Shown: one piece after another, positions 1 to 5,545 of the stretch
How the letters are laid out: every line of letters starts with the position of its first letter
Numbering within the stretch: the stretch's first letter is position 1
Assembly (NCBI GenBank): GCA_002495225.1
Contig: DAEF01000056.1
Coordinates: forward strand, 1 to 7,199
Source: Methanoregulaceae archaeon UBA288
GTDB taxonomy: Archaea; Halobacteriota; Methanomicrobia; Methanomicrobiales; Methanospirillaceae
Reading direction: 5' to 3'
Length of the DNA: 7,199 nucleotides
The notes under the pieces: generated by a model
What the model saw: the letters and a program-made list of their open reading frames with translations, nothing else
Database searches by the model: none
Told to the model about the DNA's origin: nothing
Program-made: the position numbers and the translations under genes

Positions 1-832
1 GGACCGGTTCTTCTCGACCACCCTTTTGCTCACGGCCCCGCCGTACGCCGGGACGGTCGCGACCGTCTTCGCCCCCGGGACCGGCCGGGCCGCGGTCGGG
101 GACGGGAACGCCCCGGGCGAGCGCGAGCGCGAGCGGCAGTCCGTGCTCCGCGGCCAGGGGACCCGGTCGTACAGGCCCTTCCGGACGGGCGACGACCCGG
201 CCCTCGTGGACTGGAAGCTCTCGGCCAAGTTCGGCCGGTACTTCGTGCGCGAGCCGACGGGCCGGGCCAGCGGCGCCCCGTTCGTCGTGGTCGACCTCCC
301 GCCGGCCGACGCCCCGGGCGCCGGGGCCGTCCTCTCGGGGGCCGGGGACGCAATCGAGGCCGCCGTGCGCGAGTTCGGCGCCTGCTCCCTCCTCGTGGTC
401 GCCGGGAGCGAGGTCGTCCTCTTCCGCGACCGCGAGCCCGACCTCGCGGCCCTGGTGCGGCCGCTCTCGTACCGCACGGGCGAGCCCGCTGACCCCCTCT
501 ACCGGGTCCGCGACCCGTCCGCGCTCCGGCAGCGGCAGCGGTCGGCCGAGGGGTCGGCCGCGGTTCCCGCGCGCCGGCTCGCGGCCGCGCTCCGGGCGAA
601 CCTGGCCGGGGCCGCCCGGACCCCGTTCGAGCAGGAGGTGGACCGCGCCCTGGGCTCCTCCGAGGAGCGGGACGTCGTGGTCTACTCGGCCGGCACGGGC
701 GACGCGAGCCACCTCGCCCTGATCGGCGCCGCCGTGCGCCGCCGCGGCCGGCACCTCCGCGTGCTCCTGCCCCGGCCCGATTCGGCCGCGGTCGCCAGGC
801 TCGCCCCGTACGGCGTGGTGGAGGCGCTCTGA
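1..832 (+). CDS. DUF58 family protein, 5' end cut off by window edge
   Basis: The reading frame is open from base 2, so the gene starts upstream of the window and about 276 C-terminal residues are visible. The DUF58 signature is clear at about 167-253: SYRPFRTGDD, then VDWKLSAKF and YFVRE. This matches the family pattern of RPY-x-x-GD-D followed by IDW-x-x-SA and a VRE-type ending. DUF58 proteins usually have about 300-450 residues, often with N-terminal membrane segments, which would lie outside the window. They are commonly encoded beside MoxR-type AAA ATPases and vWA or transglutaminase-like membrane proteins. Their role is poorly defined and is thought to involve protein maturation or envelope assembly. 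After the signature comes a vWA-like part, but the expected metal site (D-x-S-x-S) reads VDLPPAD near 293, so metal binding there is doubtful. The gene ends TGATG, sharing one base with the next start. The family call is strong; the function is inference. Confidence 0.9.
   Translation, partial: DRFFSTTLLLTAPPYAGTVATVFAPGTGRAAVGDGNAPGERERERQSVLRGQGTRSYRPFRTGDDPALVDWKLSAKFGRYFVREPTGRASGAPFVVVDLPPADAPGAGAVLSGAGDAIEAAVREFGACSLLVVAGSEVVLFRDREPDLAALVRPLSYRTGEPADPLYRVRDPSALRQRQRSAEGSAAVPARRLAAALRANLAGAARTPFEQEVDRALGSSEERDVVVYSAGTGDASHLALIGAAVRRRGRHLRVLLPRPDSAAVARLAPYGVVEAL
820..824 (+). promoter_or_regulatory. Shine-Dalgarno site for the next gene
   Basis: GGAGG lies inside the end of the DUF58 gene, 7 bases before the ATG at 832. 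It matches the archaeal anti-16S complement (GGAGGTGA) and supports both the chosen start and coupled translation across the TGATG junction. Confidence 0.75.
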
Positions 833-1275
833 TGGACGCGGCCCGGCTCGCGCCCGTCGCCGCCGTCGTCGCCGGCGCGGCCGCCGTCTGGCTCGTCCCG
901 GGCCTCGACCCGCTCCTCGGCCTGCTCGTCGCCCTGCTCGGCGGCGCGGTCGCCTGGGCGCACTGGACCGGCGACCGCGGGCCGTACCTCGTCCTCTGCC
1001 TGGCCGAGGCGTTCGCCGTCGGCCTCGCCTCGGCCGCGCCCCTGCTCGGCGTCCTGGCCCAGCCCCTCGTGGCCGCGCTCGTCCTCGGGACCGGGGACCG
1101 GGGCGCCCTCGTCCTGGGCGGGGCCGCGGCCACGCTCGCGGCGGCCGCGGTCTTCCTCTTCCGGAACACCCTGGTCCCGCTCCTCGCCCTCGTCGCGGTC
1201 GGAGCCGTGCTCGTGCTCGGTCTCGCCGGCCTCGAGGCCTGGCTGCGGGGCCGCTTCTCGGGAGCTTTGTCATGA
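832..1275 (+). CDS. Small integral membrane protein in DUF58 operon
   Basis: The 147-residue protein is almost entirely hydrophobic. Five to six membrane segments can be drawn, at roughly residues 5-23, 27-45, 52-70, 72-87, 91-109 and 114-135, with short charged turns (WTGDRG near 46-50, GTGDRG near 86-91). No catalytic motif or signal peptide is visible and I do not recognise the family. The ATG at 832 overlaps the DUF58 stop by one base and has GGAGG 7 bases upstream; the stop overlaps the next start as ATGA. Small hydrophobic proteins are usual companions in archaeal DUF58 operons, so it is probably a membrane partner of the DUF58 protein. That role is inference. The reading frame is well supported by its ribosome site, the two-sided overlaps and its membrane-protein composition. 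Confidence 0.85.
   Translation: MDAARLAPVAAVVAGAAAVWLVPGLDPLLGLLVALLGGAVAWAHWTGDRGPYLVLCLAEAFAVGLASAAPLLGVLAQPLVAALVLGTGDRGALVLGGAAATLAAAAVFLFRNTLVPLLALVAVGAVLVLGLAGLEAWLRGRFSGALS
1260..1264 (+). promoter_or_regulatory. Shine-Dalgarno site for the cysteine-cluster gene
   Basis: GGGAG lies 7 bases before the ATG at 1272, within the end of the preceding gene. It supports the ATG in the ATGA overlap as the true start. Confidence 0.65.
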
Positions 1276-2030
1276 CCGACCACGACAGCACGTTTCTCGG
1301 CGGCGCCGCCCTCCTCGGCGCGGCCGCCGTCCTCCTCCTCGTCGCGGCCCTGACCGGGCGCGGCGACATGACCAGCGCGACCCTCGTCCTGGTCGGCTTC
1401 GGCTCCTTCGTCGGGGGCGTCGTGATGCTGACCCAGTACCGCGGCGAGCCGGTGACGCCCTGGGTCGCCGGGCTCGCCTCGGTCGGCGGCGTCGTCGACC
1501 TGGGCCGGGTCGCGGCCGACCTCGGGCTCCAGGGCAACGCCCACCTCGTCCCGACGGCGAGCGGGGTCGTCCAGGTCGTGCCCGTCGGCGCCGCCCCGCC
1601 CACGCTCCCGGACGACGACTACTCGTTCGTCGACGAAACCCACGGCGGCGGCCTCAGGCTCGTGCCCACGGGCGCCCCCCTCTACGAGCGGCTGGTCGAA
1701 AAGAACGGCCTGGCCGTGCCCGACACGCTCGAGGGGGTCTGCGCAGCGATAAAAGAAGTCGGCGAGGTCGCGCTCGGGATCGCCGACCGGGTCGAGGCCG
1801 TCCCCGAGGGCGAGGGGCTCGTGGTCGTGCTCGAGGGCTACCGGCTCTACGACGGGTGCCGGGCCGTCCGCGCGGCCTCGCCCAAGGTCTGCACCATGAT
1901 CGGCTGCCCCGTCTGCAGCTGCTTCGGCGTCATGGTCGCGGCCGGCCTCGGCCGGACCTGCGTCCTCGAACACGCCGGGGGAGACGACCGGGCCCGGTCC
2001 GTCCGGCTCGTCCTCCGTCTTTTACCCTAG
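1272..2030 (+). CDS. Membrane-anchored protein with C-terminal cysteine cluster
   Basis: The protein has 252 residues. Two membrane helices are predicted near the N-terminus (about residues 8-28 and 35-55). A soluble part follows, with an acidic stretch (PDDDYSF, about 113-119) and a helical segment around 136-176. The C-terminal part holds seven cysteines at residues 157, 196, 207, 212, 215, 217 and 230. Four form C-x4-C-x2-C-x-C in the segment CTMIGCPVCSCFG. The GCPVCS core looks like a conserved motif and could bind a metal or form disulfides; it is faintly similar to the cysteine pattern of V4R-type sensor domains, but I cannot confirm that. The gene starts in an ATGA overlap with its upstream neighbour and is the last of this + strand operon. 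Its stop overlaps the stop of the converging DUF1616 gene. The gene call is firm; the function is unknown. Confidence 0.85.
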   Translation: MTDHDSTFLGGAALLGAAAVLLLVAALTGRGDMTSATLVLVGFGSFVGGVVMLTQYRGEPVTPWVAGLASVGGVVDLGRVAADLGLQGNAHLVPTASGVVQVVPVGAAPPTLPDDDYSFVDETHGGGLRLVPTGAPLYERLVEKNGLAVPDTLEGVCAAIKEVGEVALGIADRVEAVPEGEGLVVVLEGYRLYDGCRAVRAASPKVCTMIGCPVCSCFGVMVAAGLGRTCVLEHAGGDDRARSVRLVLRLLP

Positions 2031-3001
2031 CGGACCCGGACCCAGAGGTGCAGGTCGCGCTCGCTCGCGTCGATCCGGGCCTGTCCCGCGACGCTCTCGG
2101 CCGGCACGGTCTCGTTGAAGAGCAAAAACTCGAGCTTGGTGTAGCCCGCGTCGGGGACCGTGAAGTTCACGCGCTGCTCGTGGGTCTGGTTGTGGGGGAG
2201 GGTCAACCTGTACGAGTCGAGCAGGACCGTCCGGTCGATCGATGACGTATTCGTGGCCGGGTCGAAGGTCTGGTTGAACGCGTGCGTCTCGACCGTGTAG
2301 GTGACATCGCGGTACTCGTGGTTCGAGACCCCGACCGTCACCCACTGCGGCGTCCCCGCGCCGAACGCGGTCGGGTAGTCCGCCGCCATTCCGTTCGCGC
2401 CGAGGATGTAGAACTCCGAGAAGTGCTCGCCCTCCTTCGGGACGAAGATCACGAACGCGGTCGTGGCCGCGGCCGCGACGATGGAGAGGACGAGGAGGAT
2501 CGAGAGGTTCCGGTCGAGCCGCGACTGGCCGGGCGCGAAGAGCTCGGCCCGGATCCCGTCCAGGGCTTCGCGGGCCGGGACCGTGAGCCGGTCTTCGGGG
2601 GGGAGGGCGAGCCGGCGGACGACGGCGATTACGGCCATCGCGACCACGAAGAGCGAGATCGCGGCCAGCACCGGGTCGAGCCGGATGCCCCAGGGCGTGT
2701 AGTTCAGCACCAGCCCGAGCAGGGGCACCACCGCGATCGAGAGGCCGAACGAGAGCGCGACCCGCTCGAGCCAGTCCAGGTCGTCGTCCCGCGGGAAGAG
2801 GGCCGCGATCAGCACGTACCCGGGGACGAAGAGGACGAGGGGCAAACCGAAGACGACGCGGAGCGGGGTCTGGTTGACCACCGGGAGGTAGACCGAGAGG
2901 AGCGTGAGCACGGTCCAGGCGACGGCGGCCGCGACGTCGGCCGGCGGCCGGACGAATTCGGCGAAGTCCCGGGCGAGGCGGCCGGTGGGCGGTGAGGTCA
3001 T
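2027..3001 (-). CDS. DUF1616 family membrane protein with sequon-rich outer domain
   Basis: This 324-residue protein matches the archaeal DUF1616 layout. It has membrane segments near residues 22-42, 47-69, 80-101, 109-128 and 167-188, with the characteristic GLPLVLFVPGYVLIAALFP stretch at 52-70 and LERVALSFGLSIAVVPLLG at 78-96. A soluble C-terminal domain follows (about 190-324), beginning near EGEHFSEFYILG. DUF1616 proteins are common in archaea and their function is not established. The domain after the last helix should lie outside the cell and carries five N-x-S/T sites, at N243, N251, N271, N279 and N296. Two more occur earlier (N43 in a loop, N165 at a helix start). The ATG at 3001 has no Shine-Dalgarno site but has a TATA-like box about 32 bases upstream, so the mRNA is probably nearly leaderless and this gene is transcribed on its own. 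The family call is strong. Confidence 0.93.
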   Translation of the reverse strand: MTSPPTGRLARDFAEFVRPPADVAAAVAWTVLTLLSVYLPVVNQTPLRVVFGLPLVLFVPGYVLIAALFPRDDDLDWLERVALSFGLSIAVVPLLGLVLNYTPWGIRLDPVLAAISLFVVAMAVIAVVRRLALPPEDRLTVPAREALDGIRAELFAPGQSRLDRNLSILLVLSIVAAAATTAFVIFVPKEGEHFSEFYILGANGMAADYPTAFGAGTPQWVTVGVSNHEYRDVTYTVETHAFNQTFDPATNTSSIDRTVLLDSYRLTLPHNQTHEQRVNFTVPDAGYTKLEFLLFNETVPAESVAGQARIDASERDLHLWVRVR

Positions 3002-3040
3002 GGTCTGTTGATCAGAATGGGCACCGAAGCTATATGAGCC
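3002..3040 (-). promoter_or_regulatory. Probable promoter of the DUF1616 gene
   Basis: In an 82-base gap between two same-strand genes, the - strand reads CTCATATAGC. Its TATA-like core is at about 3031-3038, centred about 32 bases before the ATG at 3001. An archaeal start site about 25 bases downstream of the box would fall near 3007-3011, leaving only 6-10 leader bases. No GGAGG-like site is present, which agrees with a near-leaderless transcript. The rest of the gap, toward 3083, is GC-rich with no other signal that I can see. Confidence 0.55.
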
Positions 3041-3083
3041 CGATCCAGGGGGCAGGGCCGGGCTCGGCGGTGGCGGCCGGGCG

Positions 3084-3836
3084 TCACTCCCGCGGGCCCG
3101 GGGCCGGGGGGCCTGCCGGGAGAGAAGAGGTGGGACGGGTGCTTCCGGCCAGCCGGACGGCGAGGCGGTACGCGGCGTACGCGGCGAGCAGAAGGACGGC
3201 TCCCCCGACCAGGTTGTCCCAGGGGTTCGTCCAGCCGGGGAGCCCGGAGGACCGCCGGAGCAGGGCGTTCGCGATCAAAAAGAGACCGAAGCCCGCGAGG
3301 AGCGGCACGCCCACGAGCGCGGCCGCGCGGAGGGCCCGGCCGTACCGGGCCACGATCGCCATCGTCCCGGCCGGCCAGAGGACGGGCATGAGCAGGACCA
3401 GGAGCGCCGCGCCCGAGACCCATTCGAACGGGTTGGTGATCTCCTGGATGAACGCGCGGAGGAACCAGCCCTCGACGTCGCTGCGTGATGCCGGGCCGAG
3501 GAGCGGAAAGAGCCAGTTTTGCGGGCTCGTCCACATCAGGTCCAGGGCCTGGTGCGAGGCCACGCCCACGCCGACGGCGAGAAGGGCCGGCCGGCCGTAC
3601 CGGCGGTAGACGACCGCCCCGGCCAGGACGAGCACGAGCAGGAAGAGGAGGGTGTGGAGGAAGATCCGGCCCGAGCCGAGGGTGTCGCCGAAGACGTAGA
3701 TCCCGAGCGGCTTGTCCACCAGGTCCGGCAATAGCGCGCCGAGCATGCACGGCACGACCACGGCCCGGGTGCCGAGCCAGTCCGCCAGGAGGTAGCCGAT
3801 CAGGAGACCCGCCAGGAGGTGAAAAAGGATGAACAT
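3084..3836 (-). CDS. Membrane-bound metal-dependent hydrolase-like protein (DUF457/YdjM type)
   Basis: The 250-residue polytopic protein has the conserved polar residues of the DUF457/YdjM-like group set in hydrophobic segments. They are H6 in FHLLAG, the PDLVDKP motif at 37-43 (D38, D41), H61 in HTLLF, and SHQALDLMW at 94-102 (H95, D99), followed by NWLFPL near 107-112. These His and Asp residues are proposed to form a metal site at the membrane face; the substrate is unknown for the family. Further membrane segments lie at about 139-155, 172-190 and 208-228. The tail from 230 is Pro/Gly/Ser-rich. The ATG at 3836 puts H6 at the position expected for the family. It lies 22 bases after the stop of the secreted-protein gene, so the two are probably one transcript. 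No strong ribosome site precedes it. The family call is good; an enzymatic role is only the family annotation. Confidence 0.85.
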   Translation of the reverse strand: MFILFHLLAGLLIGYLLADWLGTRAVVVPCMLGALLPDLVDKPLGIYVFGDTLGSGRIFLHTLLFLLVLVLAGAVVYRRYGRPALLAVGVGVASHQALDLMWTSPQNWLFPLLGPASRSDVEGWFLRAFIQEITNPFEWVSGAALLVLLMPVLWPAGTMAIVARYGRALRAAALVGVPLLAGFGLFLIANALLRRSSGLPGWTNPWDNLVGGAVLLLAAYAAYRLAVRLAGSTRPTSSLPAGPPAPGPRE

Positions 3837-3858
3837 CTTCGGCGCGGCACCGGGCGGC

Positions 3859-4350
3859 TCAGGCGCGGTGCGTGACCGCGGGAAGGTCCGTCCGGTCGTC
3901 GAACTGCTCCCGGTGCCCGTCGGGGAACGTCAGGGTGGTGACCGCGGGCGAGAAGTCCGGGGAGACGAACCGCCCGAACCAGTAGCGGTCGAGGGACGGG
4001 CCGAAGACCCTGAAGTCGACCGCGGGCGTCGTGTAGACGGTCCCGTCCCGTCCGTGCGCGACCGTCGCGAACTTCGGGACGACGAACCGGGCGCCGTCCG
4101 GGCCGACCTCGCGGACGCGGACCTTCCGGCCCGCCACCGCGCCGAGGGCCTTCTCGAGCGCCGGGCCCGGGGCCGCGATCGCCGCGTAGACCCCGAACCG
4201 CTCGAGCAGGTTCAGGTCGTAGGTCATCACGACCTCGGCCGCGCCGCTCGGGGTGATGGTCACGTCGAGCGTCGTCGCCTCGAACGCCAGGGCCCCGGGG
4301 ACGACCAGGAGTGCGGCCAGCACGGCCGCGAAGAGGAGGAGCCAGCGCAT
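3859..4350 (-). CDS. Small secreted protein with N-terminal signal peptide
   Basis: The 163-residue protein starts at the ATG at 4350. It has a textbook signal peptide: MRW, then a Leu/Ala-rich core to about residue 20, and a likely signal-peptidase site after ALA at 20-22. The mature part begins FEATTLDVTITPSG and looks beta-rich. Aromatic and proline motifs follow: VDFRVFGPSLDRYWFGRF (112-128), SPDFSPAV (130-137) and FPDGHREQFDD (142-152). These look like conserved positions, but I cannot name a family. There is no C-terminal anchor, cysteine or sequon. The frame stays open upstream to 4530, but that extension crosses the divergent promoter and the pilin start. GGAGGG 4 bases before 4350 fixes the start there; an alternative ATG at 4362 overlaps this ribosome site. 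Its position just ahead of the DUF457-like gene suggests a shared envelope role (inference). Confidence 0.82.
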   Translation of the reverse strand: MRWLLLFAAVLAALLVVPGALAFEATTLDVTITPSGAAEVVMTYDLNLLERFGVYAAIAAPGPALEKALGAVAGRKVRVREVGPDGARFVVPKFATVAHGRDGTVYTTPAVDFRVFGPSLDRYWFGRFVSPDFSPAVTTLTFPDGHREQFDDRTDLPAVTHRA

Positions 4351-4354
4351 ACAG

Positions 4355-4360
4355 CCCTCC
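4355..4360 (-). promoter_or_regulatory. Shine-Dalgarno site that fixes the secreted-protein start
   Basis: On the - strand GGAGGG lies 4 bases before the ATG at 4350. It chooses that ATG over the in-frame ATG at 4362 and over the longer open frame to 4530, and it places the signal peptide right at the N-terminus. Confidence 0.8.
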
Positions 4361-4390
4361 ATATCTCGGGAAGGGGGGAAAAAGGTGCCG

Positions 4391-4444
4391 ATCGTCCGAA
4401 GACGTTTCAACAGGTATATCATCCGGGCGTGCCATCCAATCCCC
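4391..4444. promoter_or_regulatory. Divergent promoter with one shared TATA-like box
   Basis: The 94 bases between the divergent starts at 4350 and 4445 contain one clear TATA-like element, GGTATATC at 4413-4420, which reads GATATACC on the other strand. For the + strand pilin it is centred about 27 bases before the ATG, predicting a leaderless mRNA. For the - strand secreted-protein gene it predicts a start near 4392 and a leader of about 40 bases that includes the GGAGGG site. The - strand leader also holds a pyrimidine tract (T5 then C6-like, about 4373-4383). Use of the same box in both directions is inference. Confidence 0.5.
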
Positions 4445-4969
4445 ATGGACCGCTCCCGGAAGGACGCCGTCTCGCCGATCGTCGGGGTCGCGGTCCTGGT
4501 CGCGGTCACGGTGCTCCTGGCCGCGATCATCCTCGCCCTGCTCTCCTGGCTCCCGCACCTCTGCGACCCGTTCCCGCGGGCCGTGTTCCGGGTCGTCGCG
4601 GTCCACGACTACGGCGAGGGGGGATCCCCGCTCAACTACGACAGCCGCCTGGTTCTCAGGAACTTCGGGCCGACCCTCCCGAACCGCCCGCTCACGGCCG
4701 CGTTCTACGCCGACGGCGTCCACGTCGACTGCTGTCTGGAGACCTTCCACGGCGAGGACGTCGTGCCCAGTCACCACTTCGGCATCGAGCGGGTCCAGGG
4801 CCTGGGCTGCCGGGGCGAGACCTGGGAGCAGGGGGCGTCCGTCCTGATCGACTTCACCGACCGGACCTTCATGCCCGGAGAGACCGTCCGGGTCGACGTC
4901 ATCGACACGCGCTCGAACTGCGTCATCTCGAGCCACTCCTTCGCCCGCAGCGCAGTCCCCGCGCTATGA
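4445..4969 (+). CDS. Archaeal type IV pilin-like protein (Arch_pilN / DUF1628 type)
   Basis: The 174-residue protein begins MDRSRKDAVSPIVGVAVLV, the hallmark of archaeal type IV prepilins. There is a short positively charged leader, a prepilin-peptidase site predicted after A8 (D at -2, A at -1), and the conserved VSPIVG start of a hydrophobic helix running to about residue 36. That helix would mediate membrane retention and pilus packing. The outer domain contains SRLVLRNFG (67-75) and ETVRVDVIDTRSNCVISSHSF (146-166), strand-like elements usual in this family. Unusually, it has five cysteines (40, 96, 97, 122, 159) and no N-glycosylation sequon. The ATG at 4445 follows a TATA-like box by about 27 bases and lacks a ribosome site, so it is probably leaderless; earlier in-frame codons have no pilin features. 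No assembly ATPase or prepilin peptidase is visible, so it could be a minor or pseudopilin. Its 3' end overlaps the DUF99 gene. Confidence 0.9.
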   Translation: MDRSRKDAVSPIVGVAVLVAVTVLLAAIILALLSWLPHLCDPFPRAVFRVVAVHDYGEGGSPLNYDSRLVLRNFGPTLPNRPLTAAFYADGVHVDCCLETFHGEDVVPSHHFGIERVQGLGCRGETWEQGASVLIDFTDRTFMPGETVRVDVIDTRSNCVISSHSFARSAVPAL

Positions 4970-5507
4970 GCCGGGCCGCGCGGACGGGCTCGGGCACCCG
5001 GCCGTCCAGGGTGAACGCGTCCACGAGCGCCGCGGCGTCGGCAGGGTCGAGGCCGAACGAACGGAGCCAGACCGTCGCCCCCGTCGAGAGCGCGACCTCT
5101 GTCCGCTCGCCGAGGCGGCGGTAGGCCGCGAGCCGGGCCGCATCCCCGGGGAAGTGGCGGGCGATCGCGTCCTCGAGCCCCGGCGAGGCCTCGTACGTGA
5201 CCGAGACCACGCCGCACCCGGTCTCGTCTGCGACCGCGGCTCCGTCGATCACGTTGAACCAGGCGACAACCGCGCCCGAGAGCATGACCAGCCGGACGTC
5301 CGGCCGCCCGACGGACTGGACCAGCCGGACCACGGCCTCGGTCGCGTCGTTCCCGCCGACCGTTACCTCGTCCGTGCCGAAGCCGTCGATCCTGAGGTCG
5401 CGCCGCATCACCACCCCGGCGAGATGCGAGATCGCCCCCTCGTCGTGGCGGCCGCGGTAGCTCTCGGCGATCCCGAGCATGCGCAGACCGGGCTTTCCGG
5501 CGTGCAT
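4923..5507 (-). CDS. DUF99 family protein
   Basis: The 194-residue length is typical for DUF99. Conserved stretches are KPGLRMLGIAES (5-16), RIDGFGTDEVTVGGNDATEAVVRLV (39-63), RLVMLSGAVVAWFNVID (72-88), VVSVTYEASP (100-109) and VPEPVRAARLIARGL (171-185). DUF99 is widespread in archaea. It is thought to have an RNase H/endonuclease V-like fold, but no reaction is established. Here the early acidic position that is often D in family members appears as E in GIAES. I chose ATG 5507, one codon inside a TTG-started frame, because it keeps the KPGLR motif and lies about 31 bases from a TATA-like box. There is no ribosome site, so it is probably leaderless. It diverges from the AglJ gene across 38 bases and overlaps the pilin gene tail to tail by 47 bases. 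A link to glycosylation is suggested only by position. Confidence 0.88.
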   Translation of the reverse strand: MHAGKPGLRMLGIAESYRGRHDEGAISHLAGVVMRRDLRIDGFGTDEVTVGGNDATEAVVRLVQSVGRPDVRLVMLSGAVVAWFNVIDGAAVADETGCGVVSVTYEASPGLEDAIARHFPGDAARLAAYRRLGERTEVALSTGATVWLRSFGLDPADAAALVDAFTLDGRVPEPVRAARLIARGLRCGRRSGSR

Positions 5508-5545
5508 CAAAGCACTTATGACGCTCTCGCCGGTACTATAAAGGG
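5508..5545. promoter_or_regulatory. Interlocked divergent promoters of DUF99 and aglJ genes
   Basis: Only 38 bases separate the two start codons. On the - strand TTTATAGTA (5542 to 5534) is centred about 31 bases before the DUF99 ATG. On the + strand CTTATGA (5515-5521) is centred about 28 bases before the aglJ ATG and is preceded by an A-rich patch that could be a BRE. Each predicted start site therefore falls on or beside the other gene's TATA box. Neither gene has a convincing ribosome site, which agrees with leaderless mRNAs. The + strand box is the weaker of the two. Confidence 0.5.

Noticed and set aside
117..135. Short GCGCGA tandem repeat.
   Set aside because: It encodes the Glu/Arg run GERERERQ in the DUF58 protein just ahead of the signature. 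At three units in a GC-rich gene it is not a meaningful repeat.
1746..1760. AT-rich patch GATAAAAGAA inside the cysteine-cluster gene, possibly an internal promoter.
   Set aside because: It encodes IKE in a helical region, and no gene starts about 25-30 bases downstream on either strand. Chance codon choice is enough.
30..1973. A 647-codon open frame on the - strand.
   Set aside because: Its Arg/Pro/Gly-rich, motif-free translation is typical of GC-rich antisense frames. It lies opposite three well-supported genes.
4373..4383. T5/C6-like pyrimidine tract on the - strand as a possible terminator.
   Set aside because: It lies in the expected leader of the secreted-protein gene, just downstream of its likely start site. 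No gene upstream on that strand needs termination there.
4351..4530. Upstream extension of the secreted-protein gene by 60 codons.
   Set aside because: It crosses the divergent promoter and the pilin start and would bury the signal peptide internally. GGAGGG before 4350 fixes the start.
3829..5124. A 431-codon + strand frame preceded by a perfect GGAGGTGA (3815-3822) at ideal spacing from its ATG.
   Set aside because: The site is simply the antisense of conserved codons for FHLLAG in the DUF457-like gene. The predicted protein is charged and low in complexity, and it runs antisense to the secreted-protein gene and through the pilin gene. It deserves a glance in ribosome profiling, but coding is unlikely.
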